DNA from: Curtobacterium pusillum
GTDB lineage: Bacteria; Actinomycetota; Actinomycetes; Actinomycetales; Microbacteriaceae
Reading direction: 5' to 3'
DNA: 64,000 nucleotides
NCBI RefSeq assembly: GCF_007673235.1
Contig: NZ_VDZH01000005.1
Location: 248,001-312,000, forward strand
The translations under genes were made by a program, and so were the position numbers. Under the pieces are notes generated by a model. That model searched no databases and was not told the origin of the DNA. It saw only the letters and a program-made list of their open reading frames with translations. Below are positions 42,256-51,058 of the stretch, one piece after another (position 1 is the stretch's first letter; each line of letters starts with the position of its first letter).

Positions 42256-44829
42256 ATGCGCGAACGGACAGCTCGTGCGGCCCGCATCCCGGCCCGTGTG
42301 GCGTGGCCGCTCCTCCAGCGTCGTGAGGAGGACCGGGCCGTCTCCGTGGTCGCCGAGCACCGGTGGAGCGTGGCGCTCGTCGGTGCCCCGGGCCTCGGCA
42401 AGAGCACCGCGGCCGCCCGGGTCACGGACCGTGTCTCCGGTCGTGACCCTTCCGGCCGGACACTCGTCGTCCCGATCACCGCGGTCGCCGCCAGCAGATC
42501 GATGCCGTTCGGGGCCGTCGCCGAGCGGTTCGGCGAACTGCCCGGGTCGCTGGCCGAACTCGTCGGTGCCGGCGGGGCCGAGCAGCGCCTGCGCGAGGCC
42601 GAGGACCTCGCCGACCGCGACGTCCTGCTCCGCGTGGACGACGCCGACCACCTCGACGCGATCTCCGCTCGGTACGTGGCGTGGCTCGTGCGGGACCAGG
42701 GCGCCCGTCTGGTGCTCACCTGCCGCGACTTCACCGCGCTGCCGGAGCCCCTCCGCGCCCTGTGGCAGGACGACCTGCTCGAGCGGATCGACCTCGAGCC
42801 GCTCGACCTGCACGAGACGTCCTCGCTCATCGCCGAGGCCCTCGGCGCCCAGCTCGAGACCGCCTCCGCCGAGCGGGTGCACCGTGCGACGGCCGGCAAC
42901 CCGCTCTACATCCGCGAGGTCGTCCGGTCCGCACTCGCCTCCGGAGCCCTCGACCAGACCGCCACCGGGTGGTACTGGCGCGGCCGGGTCACGGCGTCGA
43001 ACAGCCTCGCCGACATGTACCGCACCGAGCTCGGCTCCCTGCCGGAGGACCTCCGCGACGTGGTCGACATCGTGGCCCTCGCCGACCCCATCCCCCTCGC
43101 CCGGCTCGTCGGACTGGTCAGCGGCGGGGACGTCGACCGCGTCGTGGCGCTCGGGCTCGTCCGGATCGACTCGCTCGAGGACGGCGCGGCCGTGGTCCGG
43201 CCGTCGCACCCGCTCGTCGGCGAGGTCGTCCGTGCCCTCGTCCCGGTGGCGCGGCGCACCGCACTGTTCGCCCGCGCCAACGCCTTCCGCACCGACCGTC
43301 CCGAGGGCGCACCGCCGGCCGCACGGCTCCGCGCCGCGCTCTGGTCGCTCGAGTGCGGGGTGCTCCCGCCCGTCGACCAGCTGCTCGACGGCGCCCAGGT
43401 CGCGGTCCGGCTGCAGGAGCACGAGAGCGCCGTCGCCCTGGCCTCGGCTGCCCTCCGCACGACGCTGACCCCGACCGAACGGGTGGCCGCGCACTGCCTC
43501 CGGTCCCTCGCGTACTCGTACAGCACCGGTCGAGAAGCCGGCCGCGCGGACGCCGAGGCCGCGTGGGCCGTCGTCCGGTCCGCCCCGCACGAGGTCGACG
43601 ACGCCGCGGTGATCGAGGCGTGCGAGACGCTCGCCAACATCCGGCAGTTCCACGACGACGACACCCTGGCCGCGGTGGCCCTGACGGACGTCGCGGTCCG
43701 CTTCGTGTCCGCCGACGGGGCCGAGCGGCTCCGGCTGCTGCGGCTGGCGCACCTCGGCTGGGGCGGCCGCTTCGACGAGGTCCGCGCCGAGCTCGAGCGG
43801 ACGGGCATCGTGCACGCACCGACGATCCCGTTCGCGTTCCTCTGCCTGGCCCCGTGCGCGGTGATGGCCCTCGCGACCGCCGGTCGGCTCGACGACGCCG
43901 CGGCCCTCGGGAAGGCGTGTCTGGCGACCGCGGTCGAGCACCTCGAGGACGCCCCGTGGAGCGTCGGCGAGATCGTCTCCGTCATGCACCAGCTGCAGGT
44001 CTGGCGCGGTGACATCGCCGACCTCATCACCGAGGTCCCGGTCCGACGCTCCAGCCCCTACCTGAAGTACGACTTCACGCTCGAACTCATCGGCGAGGGC
44101 AACCTCGCGCTCGGCCAGCGCCGCTGGGACGACGCCGTCGCCGCGTTCTCGGCCGCCTGCGAGCGCTACGACGTGGCGGACCACGGCGGCTTCGCGGCGT
44201 ACCCGTGGGCACGGCTCGCGATGTCGTACGCCTACGCCGGCCGCGCCGAGGAAGCGACGGCAGCGCTCGAACGGGCACGGTCGACACCGCTCCGGGCGAT
44301 GCGGATCATCGGCGAGCAGGTCGCCGTGACGATCTCGTGGGCCGAGGCCGTGCTCGGCAACCCGGCCGGTCTCCGGCACGCCGACGAGATCATCGAACGC
44401 GGCACCGCGAACGGGTCCTGGACCCACGTCATGTACGCGCAGACCCTGCACTACACGAACGACATGCTGAACGGGCGGGACTCCGCGGCGTCCCTCGACC
44501 GGATGCGCACGGCGGCCGCGCGGGTGGACGGCCCGCTCGCAGGCGCGATCGTCGAGTACGCCGACGCGATCCGCGCGGACGACCGCACCCGGATCATCGC
44601 GGCGCAGGGGGTCCTGGCGACGCACGGCATGGCGGTCACCGCCGGCCGATCGAAGACACCCCTGACGAACCGCGAGTACGAGGTCGCGAAGCTCGCCGCC
44701 GAGGGTCTGAGCAACCGGCGGATCGCGGAGTCGCTGGGGCTGAGCGTCCGGACGATCGACGCGCACCTGTCACGGGTGTTCACGAAGTGGGACCTGCACG
44801 CGCGCACGGAGCTCGCCGAGCTGCTGTGA
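42256..44829 (+). CDS. LuxR-family regulator with AAA-type ATPase module
   Basis: An 857-residue LAL-like regulator. The P-loop is at 43-50 (GAPGLGKS), Walker B-like VLLRVDDADHLD near 120, and a conserved helix block ATAGNPLYIREVV near 215. A long helical region follows and the LuxR helix-turn-helix closes the protein (LTNREYEVAKLAAEGLSNRRIAESLGLSVRTIDAHLSRVF). GGAGGTGAGG before the ATG at 42256 fixes the start. It is the third protein of this kind in the window, here beside purine genes; its target is unknown. Confidence 0.88.
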   Translation: MRERTARAARIPARVAWPLLQRREEDRAVSVVAEHRWSVALVGAPGLGKSTAAARVTDRVSGRDPSGRTLVVPITAVAASRSMPFGAVAERFGELPGSLAELVGAGGAEQRLREAEDLADRDVLLRVDDADHLDAISARYVAWLVRDQGARLVLTCRDFTALPEPLRALWQDDLLERIDLEPLDLHETSSLIAEALGAQLETASAERVHRATAGNPLYIREVVRSALASGALDQTATGWYWRGRVTASNSLADMYRTELGSLPEDLRDVVDIVALADPIPLARLVGLVSGGDVDRVVALGLVRIDSLEDGAAVVRPSHPLVGEVVRALVPVARRTALFARANAFRTDRPEGAPPAARLRAALWSLECGVLPPVDQLLDGAQVAVRLQEHESAVALASAALRTTLTPTERVAAHCLRSLAYSYSTGREAGRADAEAAWAVVRSAPHEVDDAAVIEACETLANIRQFHDDDTLAAVALTDVAVRFVSADGAERLRLLRLAHLGWGGRFDEVRAELERTGIVHAPTIPFAFLCLAPCAVMALATAGRLDDAAALGKACLATAVEHLEDAPWSVGEIVSVMHQLQVWRGDIADLITEVPVRRSSPYLKYDFTLELIGEGNLALGQRRWDDAVAAFSAACERYDVADHGGFAAYPWARLAMSYAYAGRAEEATAALERARSTPLRAMRIIGEQVAVTISWAEAVLGNPAGLRHADEIIERGTANGSWTHVMYAQTLHYTNDMLNGRDSAASLDRMRTAAARVDGPLAGAIVEYADAIRADDRTRIIAAQGVLATHGMAVTAGRSKTPLTNREYEVAKLAAEGLSNRRIAESLGLSVRTIDAHLSRVFTKWDLHARTELAELL

Positions 44830-45159
44830 GGTCCGTGAACTGCTGCGCTCCGTGACCTGCTGCACCGGGCGCAACGGACCGTCCGGAAGTCGCAGGTTCG
44901 TTGCGGAATGCAGCACGACTCGCCGGAACAGTTGACACGGTGTGACAAATGTCGCGTACCTTTGACCCTGTCGCCGGGTTCGGACCCGTTCGGGTCGGGT
45001 CCGAATCCCGGCGACTTCTACGGTATTCGGCCGGTTGGTGACGTCACATCAGTAGGCACTACCTAATTCGGTTAGTCCGCCTACGCAAGTGCGTGCGTAC
45101 CGGCCTGGAGGCACGGGTCGGGCCCGCCGCGCGCCTCCCGTCCGTCGCCGCGGACCGTC
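44830..45159. other. 330-bp gap with promoter-like and structured sequence
   Basis: No gene was recognised. TTGACA at 44932-44937 and TACCTT at 44957-44962 resemble a promoter with a long spacer (19). A long stem follows: 18-bp arms 44970-44987 and 44997-45015, one bulge. Next are GTGACGTCAC at 45038-45047 and a second hairpin GTAGGC/GCCTAC at 45052-45084 with an inner CTAA/TTAG pair. A small RNA transcribed rightward is possible. A partial CTGGAGGCACGG-type repeat at 45104-45150 lies next to the converging sterol-carrier gene. Confidence 0.45.
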
Positions 45160-45522
45160 TCAGACGTCCAGCCGGACCGGCAGGAACGCCGTCAGGTCGG
45201 CACGCGATCCGGACGCGCTGACGCGCGACTGCGCGACCGCCTCTTCCCAGCGGAGCGCGCCGGTGGCGAGCGCCAACCACGTCGCCGCGTCCGTCTCGAT
45301 GACGTTCGGCGGGGTCCCACGGGTGTGCCGCGGCCCGGGCACGGCCTGCACGGCGGCGAACGGTGGGACGCGGACCTCGACGCTGTTGCCCGGGACCTCG
45401 TCGGCGAGACGCTGCAACGACCAGCGGACCGCGGTCGCCAGGTCGGGCCGGGCGGTCGAGCCCTGCTGCACGGCGGCGAGCGCTGCGCGGCCCTCGGCGT
45501 CCTCGATCCTCCTGGGTGGCAT
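45160..45522 (-). CDS. sterol carrier family protein (bacterial SCP-like)
   Basis: A 120-residue protein. The C-terminal half has the SCP-like strand pattern VEVRVPPFAAVQAVPGPRHTRGTPPNVIETDAATWLALATG split over two strands, including the characteristic P-P-N-V-I-E-T-D-A-x-T-W motif. Actinobacterial members commonly sit next to purD, as here. I used the ATG at 45522; a GTG two codons upstream (45528) is equally possible. Lipid binding is known only for eukaryotic relatives. Confidence 0.8.
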   Translation of the reverse strand: MPPRRIEDAEGRAALAAVQQGSTARPDLATAVRWSLQRLADEVPGNSVEVRVPPFAAVQAVPGPRHTRGTPPNVIETDAATWLALATGALRWEEAVAQSRVSASGSRADLTAFLPVRLDV

Positions 45523-45579
45523 GTCCACAGGCTAGCCGTCGCATCGCAACCGGCGAGTCGGGATCGGTAGGGTGATCGG

Positions 45580-46848
45580 GTGCGAATCCTCGTCCTCGGT
45601 TCCGGTGCCCGCGAGCACGCGATCATCACGGCCCTCCTCGCTGAGCGGGCCGGTCACGTCATCACGGCTGCGCCCGGCAACGCCGGCATCGCCGCCGACG
45701 TCGAGACGGTGTCCCTCGACCCGACGAACGGTGCGCTCGTCGCCGAGTACGCGATCGAGAACGGCATCGAACTCGTCGTCGTCGGGCCAGAGGCGCCGCT
45801 CATCGCGGGCGTCGCCGACCCCGTCCGGACCCGGGGCATCCCGGTGTTCGGCCCGAGCAAGGCCGCCGCGCAGCTCGAGGGTTCGAAGGCGTTCGCCAAG
45901 CGCATCATGGCCGAGGCAGCCGTGCCCACCGGGCGTCCGGTGTACGCCGGCACCGCAGAGGAAGCCGTCGCGGCGATCGACGAGCTCGGCGCACCGTACG
46001 TCGTGAAGGCCGACGGGCTGGCGGCGGGCAAGGGCGTCCTGGTGACCGAGGACCGTCAGGCCGCGATCGACCACGCCACCTACTGGCTCCAGCACGGCCA
46101 CGTCGTGGTCGAGGAGTTCCTCGACGGTGAAGAGGTCTCGCTGTTCTTCCTGAGCGACGGGCACGACGTCCGGCCGCTCAGCCCTGCGCAGGACTACAAG
46201 CGCCTCGGCGACGGCGATGCCGGGCCGAACACGGGCGGCATGGGCGCGTACTCGCCGCTGCCGTGGCTCGCCGACCGCTGGGAGTCGGAACGCGCCTTCG
46301 TGGACGAGGTCACCGACCTGGTGGCGCTCCCCACCGTCCGCCGACTCGAGCACGAGGGCACGCCGTTCGTCGGGCTGCTCTACTGCGGCCTGATCGTCAC
46401 CGAGCAGGGCGTGCGGGTCATCGAGTTCAACGCGCGCTTCGGCGACCCGGAGACCCAGGTGGTCCTCCCCCGCCTGGCGACCCCGCTGAGCGGCCTCATG
46501 TTCGCCGCGGCCACCGGTCAGCTCGGCGGGACCCCGGCACCGTCGTTCCGTCCGGACGCAGCGGTCACGGTCGTGCTCGCGAGCGAGGGCTACCCGGAGA
46601 ACCCGCAGACCGGTCGTCCGATCACCGGGATCGACGCCGCGAACGCCCGCGAGGGGGTCTCCGTCGCGCACGCCGCCACCGGGGTCCTCGACGACCAGCT
46701 CGTCGCGACCGGGGGCCGGGTGCTGAGCGTCGTCGCGACCGGGTCCTCCTTCGCCGAGGCCCGCGACCGCGCGTACGCCGGCCTGGGCGACATCACGCTC
46801 GAGGGCGCGCAGTTCCGCACCGACATCGCCGCGAAGGTCACCCGATGA
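45580..46848 (+). CDS. purD: phosphoribosylamine-glycine ligase
   Basis: A 422-residue GAR synthetase. Its start pattern is ILVLGSGAREHA. The ATP-grasp core is AAQLEGSKAFAKRIM, VVKADGLAAGKGVLV and the metal-binding stretch VIEFNARFGDPETQ. It starts with a GTG at 45580, divergent from the sterol-carrier gene, and its stop overlaps the purC ATG (ATGA). It links glycine to phosphoribosylamine made by PurF. Confidence 0.97.
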   Translation: MRILVLGSGAREHAIITALLAERAGHVITAAPGNAGIAADVETVSLDPTNGALVAEYAIENGIELVVVGPEAPLIAGVADPVRTRGIPVFGPSKAAAQLEGSKAFAKRIMAEAAVPTGRPVYAGTAEEAVAAIDELGAPYVVKADGLAAGKGVLVTEDRQAAIDHATYWLQHGHVVVEEFLDGEEVSLFFLSDGHDVRPLSPAQDYKRLGDGDAGPNTGGMGAYSPLPWLADRWESERAFVDEVTDLVALPTVRRLEHEGTPFVGLLYCGLIVTEQGVRVIEFNARFGDPETQVVLPRLATPLSGLMFAAATGQLGGTPAPSFRPDAAVTVVLASEGYPENPQTGRPITGIDAANAREGVSVAHAATGVLDDQLVATGGRVLSVVATGSSFAEARDRAYAGLGDITLEGAQFRTDIAAKVTR

Positions 46849-47714
46849 GCCCGGCACCCGTGCTCGACGGCTGGCAGCACGTGTCGTCTGGGAAGGTCCG
46901 GGAGCTCTACGTCCCGACCGGCACCGCCGACGTCGCGAGCGCCACCGAACTGCTGCTCGTCGCCTCGGACCGGGTGAGCGCCTACGACTTCGCGCTCGAA
47001 CCGCCGATCCCGGGCAAGGGCGAACTGCTGACCCGCCTCTCCCGCTTCTGGTTCACCCGGCTGGCCGACGTCCCGAACCACCTCATCGCACCGTCCGCCG
47101 GCGGCACCCCGGTGCCCGCATCGGTGGCCTCGCGGTCGATGCACGTGATGCCGCTCGAGATGTTCCCGGTCGAGTGCGTCGTCCGCGGGTACCTGGTCGG
47201 CAGCGGCTGGGCGGAGTACCAGGAGTCGGGCAGCGTCTGCGGCGTGCCGCTCCCCGCCGGCCTGTCGAACGGCGACCAGTTGCCGGAACCGATCTACACG
47301 CCGGCGTACAAGGCGCCGCAGGGTGAGCACGACGAGAACATCTCGTTCGACCAGACCGTGGCGCTCGTCGGCGCCGAGGCGGCTGCGGCGCTGCGGGACC
47401 TGTCGCTCCGGGTGTACACCGAGGCGGCGGCGATCGCGCTGTCGCGTGGAGTGGTCATCGCGGACACGAAGTTCGAGTTCGGGCGCGATGCGTCGGGGCA
47501 GATCCGGATCGCGGACGAGGTCCTGACGAGCGACTCCAGCCGCTACTGGGACGCCCGGTCTGGGAACCGCACGGAGTCGTTCGACAAGCAGATCGTGCGG
47601 GACTGGCTCAGCGCGAACTGGGACCGGCAGGGGACGCCCCCGGTGCTGCCCGAGGAGATCGTCACCCGGACGGCCGAGCGCTACCGCGAGCTCATCGAGC
47701 GCCTCGGCGCGTAG
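46845..47714 (+). CDS. purC: phosphoribosylaminoimidazole-succinocarboxamide synthase
   Basis: A 289-residue SAICAR synthetase of the longer type. Signatures are SSGKVRELY near the N-terminus, PVECVVRGYLVGSGW, and VVIADTKFEFG with the conserved Asp-Thr-Lys-Phe-Glu. It joins aspartate to CAIR. It is translationally coupled to purD by a four-base overlap. Confidence 0.97.
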   Translation: MSPAPVLDGWQHVSSGKVRELYVPTGTADVASATELLLVASDRVSAYDFALEPPIPGKGELLTRLSRFWFTRLADVPNHLIAPSAGGTPVPASVASRSMHVMPLEMFPVECVVRGYLVGSGWAEYQESGSVCGVPLPAGLSNGDQLPEPIYTPAYKAPQGEHDENISFDQTVALVGAEAAAALRDLSLRVYTEAAAIALSRGVVIADTKFEFGRDASGQIRIADEVLTSDSSRYWDARSGNRTESFDKQIVRDWLSANWDRQGTPPVLPEEIVTRTAERYRELIERLGA

Positions 47715-47735
47715 CGCCCGCCGACGCGCGCGCCC

Positions 47736-48004
47736 GCGAGGTCGCACAACACGCCGCTCACGTCCGCCGAGGCCGCACGAAATGCCGCCCGCCGGCGCCG
47801 AGCGCGACACAAAACGCGACCTCGGCGCCCACCCCCGCGCACCCACCCGACGGGAGGGACGAGGACAGGCCGCCCCGCGCCTCCAGGCCGAGCGCCCGCC
47901 CGCGCCCCCGCGAGGTCGCACAACACGCCGCTCACGTCCGCCGAGGGCGCACGAAGTGCCGCCCGCCGGTGCCGAGCGCGACACAACATGCGACCTCGGC
48001 GCCC
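47736..48004. repeat. two direct 95-bp copies of a dispersed intergenic repeat
   Basis: Units at 47736-47830 and 47910-48004, offset by 174 bp, are nearly identical. Each opens with GCGAGGTCGCACAACACGCC, contains GAAnTGCCGCCCGCCGG and ends with GCGACCTCGGCG, so the two ends can pair. A diverged third copy lies at 38884-38971. The gap 47715-48043 has no gene; between the units lies GCGCCTCCAGGCC, another recurring motif. Confidence 0.7.
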
Positions 48005-48043
48005 GCCCTCGGCGACCACCCGCGCGTCGCGCCCGTGCGGGCG

Positions 48044-49237
48044 TCAGTCGCGCGCGACGACGACGACCGTCAGGTCGTCCCCCGGGTCGTGCGTCACCGC
48101 ACGGGCCCGCACCCGCCCCAGGAACACGTCGATGTCCGGCGCGTCACGCCACATCGCCCCGAGCGCACCGAGGGACGCCAGCGTGGAGTCCCACAGCTCG
48201 AGTGCCCCGTCGCTGACGAGCAGCAGGACGTCCCCCTGCTCGAGCTCGAGCGTGCCCGTGACCCGTGCGGCCCCCACCGGGTGCAGGCCGATCGGCAGGT
48301 CGTAGGAGCGCAGCACGCTCTCGGTCCCGTCGGCGTGGAGCTGGATCGCGAGGCCGTGGCCGGCGTCGGTGAACTCCATCCGCCCGGTCGCGGTCGTCAG
48401 GCGTCCGTGGAACAGGGTCGCGAAGGACTCCGCCCGGGACAGGTCGGGGCCGACCTGCGCCTCGAGCGCCGCCACGGCATCGCTCGAGGACGCCGTCCCC
48501 CGCGCGAGCAGGGCACCGCGGATGGTCGCGGCGAGGAGCCCGGCGGACATCCCCTTGCCCATGACGTCCGCGACGGTCACCACGAGGGAGTCCCCGTCGA
48601 GGTGCCAGTCGTGGAAGTCGCCGGACACGACGCCGTGCGGCTTCGACATGCCCCCGACGCGGTACCCGGGCAGGTCGACGGCGGAGGGTTCGAGGCCGGC
48701 GAGCACCGAGCGGAGGCGGTCCTCGTCGGCGCCGGCGGCCAGCTCGCGCTCCGCCCAGACGCCGAGCTCCTGGAGCAGGGCGAGGTCGTCGGGGTCGAGG
48801 GTGCGGGGCTGCGGGTCGATGAGGCAGAGCGTGCCGACCTTGACGTCGTCCTCCCCGGCGCGGAGCGGCACCCCGGCGTAGAAGCGGACGTTCGGGTCGT
48901 CGACGACCATCGGCATGTCCGCGTACCGGACGTCGGCGCGGGCGTCGGGAACGACCACGGGGCCCTCCATCGCGAGGGTCCGGCCGCAGAACGTGTCCTG
49001 CAGCGGGATCGTCGGGCCGAACACCGTGTCGCTCTGCTGCGACTTGATGAAGACATCGGTCTCGCGGGCGAGGTTGAGGAACGAACCGCTCACGCCGAAG
49101 GCCTCTCGCGCGATGCGGGTGATCCGTTCGAAGCGTTCCTCGGCGCCACCCTCGACGACGTCGAGCGCGGCGAGCAGCGCGGCCCGCCGCACGGCTTCCG
49201 GCGCGGTGCGGTCGGAGACGGCGGAGTCGAGGTGCAT
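48044..49237 (-). CDS. GAF-domain PP2C-type (RsbU/SpoIIE-like) phosphatase
   Basis: A 397-residue protein. Residues 25-170 form a GAF sensor domain (TVFGPTIPLQDTFCGRTLAM, RFYAGVPLRAGED, KVGTLCLIDPQPR). The C-terminal 220 residues are a SpoIIE/PP2C phosphatase with the metal-binding GVVSGDFHDWH and VTVADVMGKGMSAGLLAATIR. Such proteins usually dephosphorylate anti-sigma-factor antagonists or other Ser/Thr phosphoproteins. No partner kinase or antagonist is near. The ATG at 49237 is used. Confidence 0.88.
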   Translation of the reverse strand: MHLDSAVSDRTAPEAVRRAALLAALDVVEGGAEERFERITRIAREAFGVSGSFLNLARETDVFIKSQQSDTVFGPTIPLQDTFCGRTLAMEGPVVVPDARADVRYADMPMVVDDPNVRFYAGVPLRAGEDDVKVGTLCLIDPQPRTLDPDDLALLQELGVWAERELAAGADEDRLRSVLAGLEPSAVDLPGYRVGGMSKPHGVVSGDFHDWHLDGDSLVVTVADVMGKGMSAGLLAATIRGALLARGTASSSDAVAALEAQVGPDLSRAESFATLFHGRLTTATGRMEFTDAGHGLAIQLHADGTESVLRSYDLPIGLHPVGAARVTGTLELEQGDVLLLVSDGALELWDSTLASLGALGAMWRDAPDIDVFLGRVRARAVTHDPGDDLTVVVVARD

Positions 49238-49376
49238 ACGTCCACGCTAACGCGCCTACCGGACAGTCCTGTGTCCCCAGTACGGAGGACGCCGGGTCCG
49301 ACCGTGACAGATGTCATGCCGGATCCGTGACGCACCGCAGAGGGCTCGGACTCCTCCGCGCGCCAGGCTCGGAGCC

Positions 49377-50291
49377 ATGAACGACACACCGGTCATCCAG
49401 CTCCGCGACCTCCGCAAGCGCTTCGGCGCCGTGGCCGCGGTCGACGGCGTCGACCTGACGATCCGTCCGGGCGAGGTCGTCGCCCTCCTCGGCCCGAACG
49501 GCGCGGGCAAGACCACGACGGTCGACCTCGCGCTCGGGCTGTCCACGCCGACGACCGGCGAGGCACTGCTCTTCGGCGAGGAACCCCGCTCCGCGGTGGT
49601 CACCGGCCGGGTCGGGGCGATGCTCCAGGGCGGCGCGCTGTTGCCGGACATGACGGTCCGGGACGCGGTCGCCCTCGTCGCCGCGGCGCACCGTCGTCCG
49701 ATGCCGGTCGACGAGGCCCTCCGCCGTGCGCGGTGCACCGAGATCGCCGGCCGTCGGGTGAACAAGCTCTCCGGCGGGCAGCTGCAGCGGGCGCGGTTCG
49801 CCGTCGCAGTGGTCTCGGACCCGGACCTGTTGGTGCTCGACGAACCGACCGCCGCGATGGACGTCGAGGCCAGGCACACGTTCTGGTCGTCGATGCGCGA
49901 GTTCACCGACGCGGGGCGCACCGTCGTGTTCGCCACGCACTACCTCGACGAGGCGGACACCTTCGCCGACCGGATCGTCATCATGCGCGCCGGCCGGATC
50001 GTGGCCGACGGCACGCCCGCCGAGATCAAGGCGATCACCGCCACGCGCTCGGTCCGGTTCTCCGGGGTGGGGACCGACGCGCACGTCACGTTGCGCGGTC
50101 TGCCTGGTGTCGTCTCCCTGGAGGCTCGGCACGACTGCGTCACGCTCCGCTCGGACCGCAGCGACGACACCCTCAGGGCCCTCCTCACCACGTTCCCGCA
50201 GGCGCACGACATCCAGGTGGTCGCCTCGACCATGGACGACGCCTTCCTCGCGCTCACCGCCGACCCCGCTCCCGAAGGGGTCCTCGCATGA
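49377..50291 (+). CDS. ABC transporter ATP-binding protein
   Basis: A 304-residue ATPase of the ABC-2/drug-export type. It has Walker A LLGPNGAGKTTTVDLALG, signature LSGGQLQRARFAVAVVSDP, Walker B LLVLDEPTAAMD and the H-loop VFATHYLDEAD. The last 90 residues form the accessory region found in exporter ATPases. It overlaps the permease by four bases and begins an operon of exporter plus two-component system. Confidence 0.93.
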   Translation: MNDTPVIQLRDLRKRFGAVAAVDGVDLTIRPGEVVALLGPNGAGKTTTVDLALGLSTPTTGEALLFGEEPRSAVVTGRVGAMLQGGALLPDMTVRDAVALVAAAHRRPMPVDEALRRARCTEIAGRRVNKLSGGQLQRARFAVAVVSDPDLLVLDEPTAAMDVEARHTFWSSMREFTDAGRTVVFATHYLDEADTFADRIVIMRAGRIVADGTPAEIKAITATRSVRFSGVGTDAHVTLRGLPGVVSLEARHDCVTLRSDRSDDTLRALLTTFPQAHDIQVVASTMDDAFLALTADPAPEGVLA

Positions 50292-51058
50292 CCACCGTGA
50301 CCGTGTCCGGCCGGCTGCCGATCCGCTACGTGTACCTCGAGACGAAACGGCAGCTCCGCAACATCCGCGCGATGGTGTTCACCTTCGCCGTCCCGGTGAT
50401 CATGCTGCTCGTGTTCGGCTCGGCGTTCGGTTCGCAGACCGACCCGACCACGCACCTGCAGTACCTCGTCGTCACGACGCTGCAGATGGCGTCCTACGGG
50501 GCGATGATGGCCGCGCTCAGCCAGGCGTTCGCGATCGTCAACGAACGGTCGATCGGCTGGAACCGGCAGCTCCGCGTCACGCCGCTGTCCGGGTGGGGCT
50601 TCATGGTGTCGAAGGTGATCGCCGCGATGGCCTTCGCCGCGGTGTCGATCGTCATCACGGTGCTCGTCGCGACCGTGGGCATGCACGCCTCGCTCGACCC
50701 GGCGCACTGGTTCGCCGCCGGGTTCGGGATCTGGTGCGGGGTGATCCCCTTCGCGCTCATCGCCATCTTGATCGGGCAGTTCGCGAAGCCGTCCTTCGCG
50801 CAGCCGCTGTTCATGGTGGTGTTCATGGGCCTGGCGATCCTCGGCGGGCTCTGGGTCCCGCTGTCGGTGATGCCGGACTGGATGGGTTCCGTCGCACATC
50901 TGCTGCCCTCGTACTGGCTGAACCGCATCGGGCAGATGGGTGCCGGGGCGACCGGGTCCTCGGGCATGACCGAGCCAGCGATGGTCCTGGCGGGCTGGGC
51001 GATCGTCCTGGCCGCGGTGATCGTGTGGCGCTACCGCCGCGACGCCGCGCGACAGTGA
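50288..51058 (+). CDS. ABC-2 type transporter permease
   Basis: A 256-residue protein with six membrane helices. The ABC-2 features include TFAVPVIMLLVFGSAFGSQ and the late GGLWVPLSVMPDWM loop. It pairs with the ATPase at 49377 to form a half-size exporter dimer. The GTG of the kinase gene overlaps its stop. Confidence 0.9.
   Translation: MTTVTVSGRLPIRYVYLETKRQLRNIRAMVFTFAVPVIMLLVFGSAFGSQTDPTTHLQYLVVTTLQMASYGAMMAALSQAFAIVNERSIGWNRQLRVTPLSGWGFMVSKVIAAMAFAAVSIVITVLVATVGMHASLDPAHWFAAGFGIWCGVIPFALIAILIGQFAKPSFAQPLFMVVFMGLAILGGLWVPLSVMPDWMGSVAHLLPSYWLNRIGQMGAGATGSSGMTEPAMVLAGWAIVLAAVIVWRYRRDAARQ

Noticed and set aside
47736..48004. CRISPR-like direct repeats
   Set aside because: Only two 95-bp units 174 bp apart, no short repeat-spacer pattern and no cas gene.
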